A stretch of 64,000 nucleotides of DNA from an uncultured Commensalibacter sp. GTDB lineage: Bacteria; Pseudomonadota; Alphaproteobacteria; Acetobacterales; Acetobacteraceae. Positions within the stretch are counted from its first letter, which is position 1; the number at the start of each line of letters is the position of its first letter. The stretch is from the NCBI GenBank assembly GCA_945266285.1, contig CALYOP010000001.1, positions 310,001 through 374,000 of the forward strand. Direction: 5' to 3'. The position numbers and the translations under genes were made by a program. Positions 63,356-64,000 of the stretch are shown piece after piece. Below the pieces are notes generated by a model. That model made no database searches, was not told the origin of the DNA, and saw only the letters and a program-made list of their open reading frames with translations.

Positions 63356-64000
63356 GTGGCTATCTCATCGCTTCCTTCTCTAGGAGAAACCATTAGGATT
63401 TATCAATTGCATGCCCGAAAATCGCTCGGGCAGCATTTTTTGCTTGATCCTCTTATTAATCAACAAATTATTGCCTTAGCCGGTAATTTAGATGGCAGAA
63501 ATGTTGTTGAAGTAGGACCAGGTCCTGGTGGTTTAACACGTGCTTTATTAGAAAGTCCCGCTCAACAAATTATTGGTGTTGAAGTAGATCAAAGAGCTTT
63601 GTTGATTCTCAAAGAATTACAAAACTATTATCCTGATCGATTCACAATTGTTGAGCATGATGCTTCTAAGCTTGATCTTACAACTTTATGCTCAACACCA
63701 AGACAAATTATTGCCAATTTACCTTATAATATTGGGACCCATCTATTTTTAGGATGGCTTCGTCAAATCCAAGCGTGGGAACGGTTAATATTAATGTTCC
63801 AACTTGAAGTAGCCGAACGAATTTGTGCACAACCCAATACTGAATTTTATGGGCGGTTATCGGTTATTGCTCAATGGGTAGCAAATTGTTCTATTGTGAA
63901 ACGGATACCCCCTGGTGCATTCTCGCCTCCTCCCAAAATTTATTCAGCAGTCATTAGCGTTATCCCCCATCAACAGCAACCTTCTGCGATAATGTTTAAA
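63356..64000 (+). CDS. rsmA: 16S rRNA dimethyladenosine transferase RsmA (KsgA), cut by window end
   Basis: Dimethylates two adjacent adenosines in the 3' end of 16S rRNA. 215 codons are visible, running to the window edge. GTG start at 63356, 3 bases after the surA stop. SAM-binding VVEVGPGPGGLTR, the acidic EVD at the end of beta 2, and IIANLPYNIGTHL (NLPY motif) are all present, with PPPKIYSAVIS near the end. In many bacteria pdxA lies between surA and rsmA; here it is absent. Confidence 0.96.
   Translation, partial: MAISSLPSLGETIRIYQLHARKSLGQHFLLDPLINQQIIALAGNLDGRNVVEVGPGPGGLTRALLESPAQQIIGVEVDQRALLILKELQNYYPDRFTIVEHDASKLDLTTLCSTPRQIIANLPYNIGTHLFLGWLRQIQAWERLILMFQLEVAERICAQPNTEFYGRLSVIAQWVANCSIVKRIPPGAFSPPPKIYSAVISVIPHQQQPSAIMFK

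Noticed and set aside
1-64000. CRISPR arrays, insertion sequences, tRNA or rRNA genes
   Set aside because: None seen: no regularly spaced repeats, transposase motifs or cloverleaf-like sequences were recognised by eye on either strand.

Overview
The window is about 64 kb of AT-rich bacterial chromosome. It looks like an acetic acid bacterium (Alphaproteobacteria, Acetobacteraceae) with an unusually low GC content, most like Commensalibacter-type insect symbionts. That assignment is inference. It rests on a pyruvate decarboxylase gene, a fused shikimate kinase/3-dehydroquinate synthase, alphaproteobacterial families (DUF2076, a probable DUF2125, GtrA), LptF/G/D followed by SurA and RsmA, and the AT bias. 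I saw no phage, IS element, CRISPR array, rRNA or tRNA.

Layout. 1-3.1 kb: 5' part of xerD and a proline-rich membrane-anchored protein (minus), divergent from aroKB. 3.4-10.5 kb: OmpA-like porin, GtrA protein, TenA, alaS, beta carbonic anhydrase and a secreted EEP-family phosphodiesterase. 10.5-14.5 kb: DUF2076 protein, then glyQ-glyS. 14.5-22.8 kb (all minus): GST, two envelope glycosyltransferases, thrS, infC and a large two-domain glycosyltransferase. 23-27.5 kb: minCDE, then pdc with a long empty upstream region. 27.5-32.4 kb (minus): hslV-hslU-sufE, a stand-alone receiver and a hybrid histidine kinase. 32.7-37.4 kb (plus): small membrane protein, ftsE-ftsX, a DUF218 protein, an acyltransferase and a DUF2125-like protein. 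37.4-41.1 kb: GST and gloB (minus), divergent from a methyltransferase-like gene, psd and pssA. 41.1-47.8 kb (minus): a six-gene operon for a hydrogenase-4/complex I-like membrane complex. 47.8-51.7 kb (minus): aldo/keto reductase, dolichyl-phosphate-mannose-synthase-like glycosyltransferase, holC and pepA. 51.9-55.7 kb (plus): cysQ, Sua5-type threonylcarbamoyl-AMP synthase, coiled-coil membrane protein and a GlcD-like flavoprotein. 55.8-56.7 kb (minus): a second EEP gene with a broken 3' end. 57.3-64 kb (plus): lptF-lptG-lptD-surA-rsmA.

Most of the window is housekeeping: translation (alaS, glyQS, thrS, infC), envelope building (Lpt proteins, SurA, glycosyltransferases, phospholipid enzymes, FtsEX), division-site placement (MinCDE), protein turnover (HslUV, PepA) and glutathione-linked detoxification (gloB coupled to a GST).

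The most unusual item is the Hyf/complex I-like operon. Its small subunit keeps all four Fe-S cysteines. Its large subunit has no Ni-Fe ligand cysteines, the ferredoxin-like subunits are absent, and the membrane subunits appear to have lost most of the charged residues used for proton pumping.

A second theme is translation starts. infC starts at ATA, gloB appears to start at ATT, and the first hyf gene most plausibly starts at CTG, each behind a good Shine-Dalgarno sequence. Two EEP-family genes also carry apparent one-base frame disruptions, one at the signal peptide and one just before the catalytic Ser-Asp-His.
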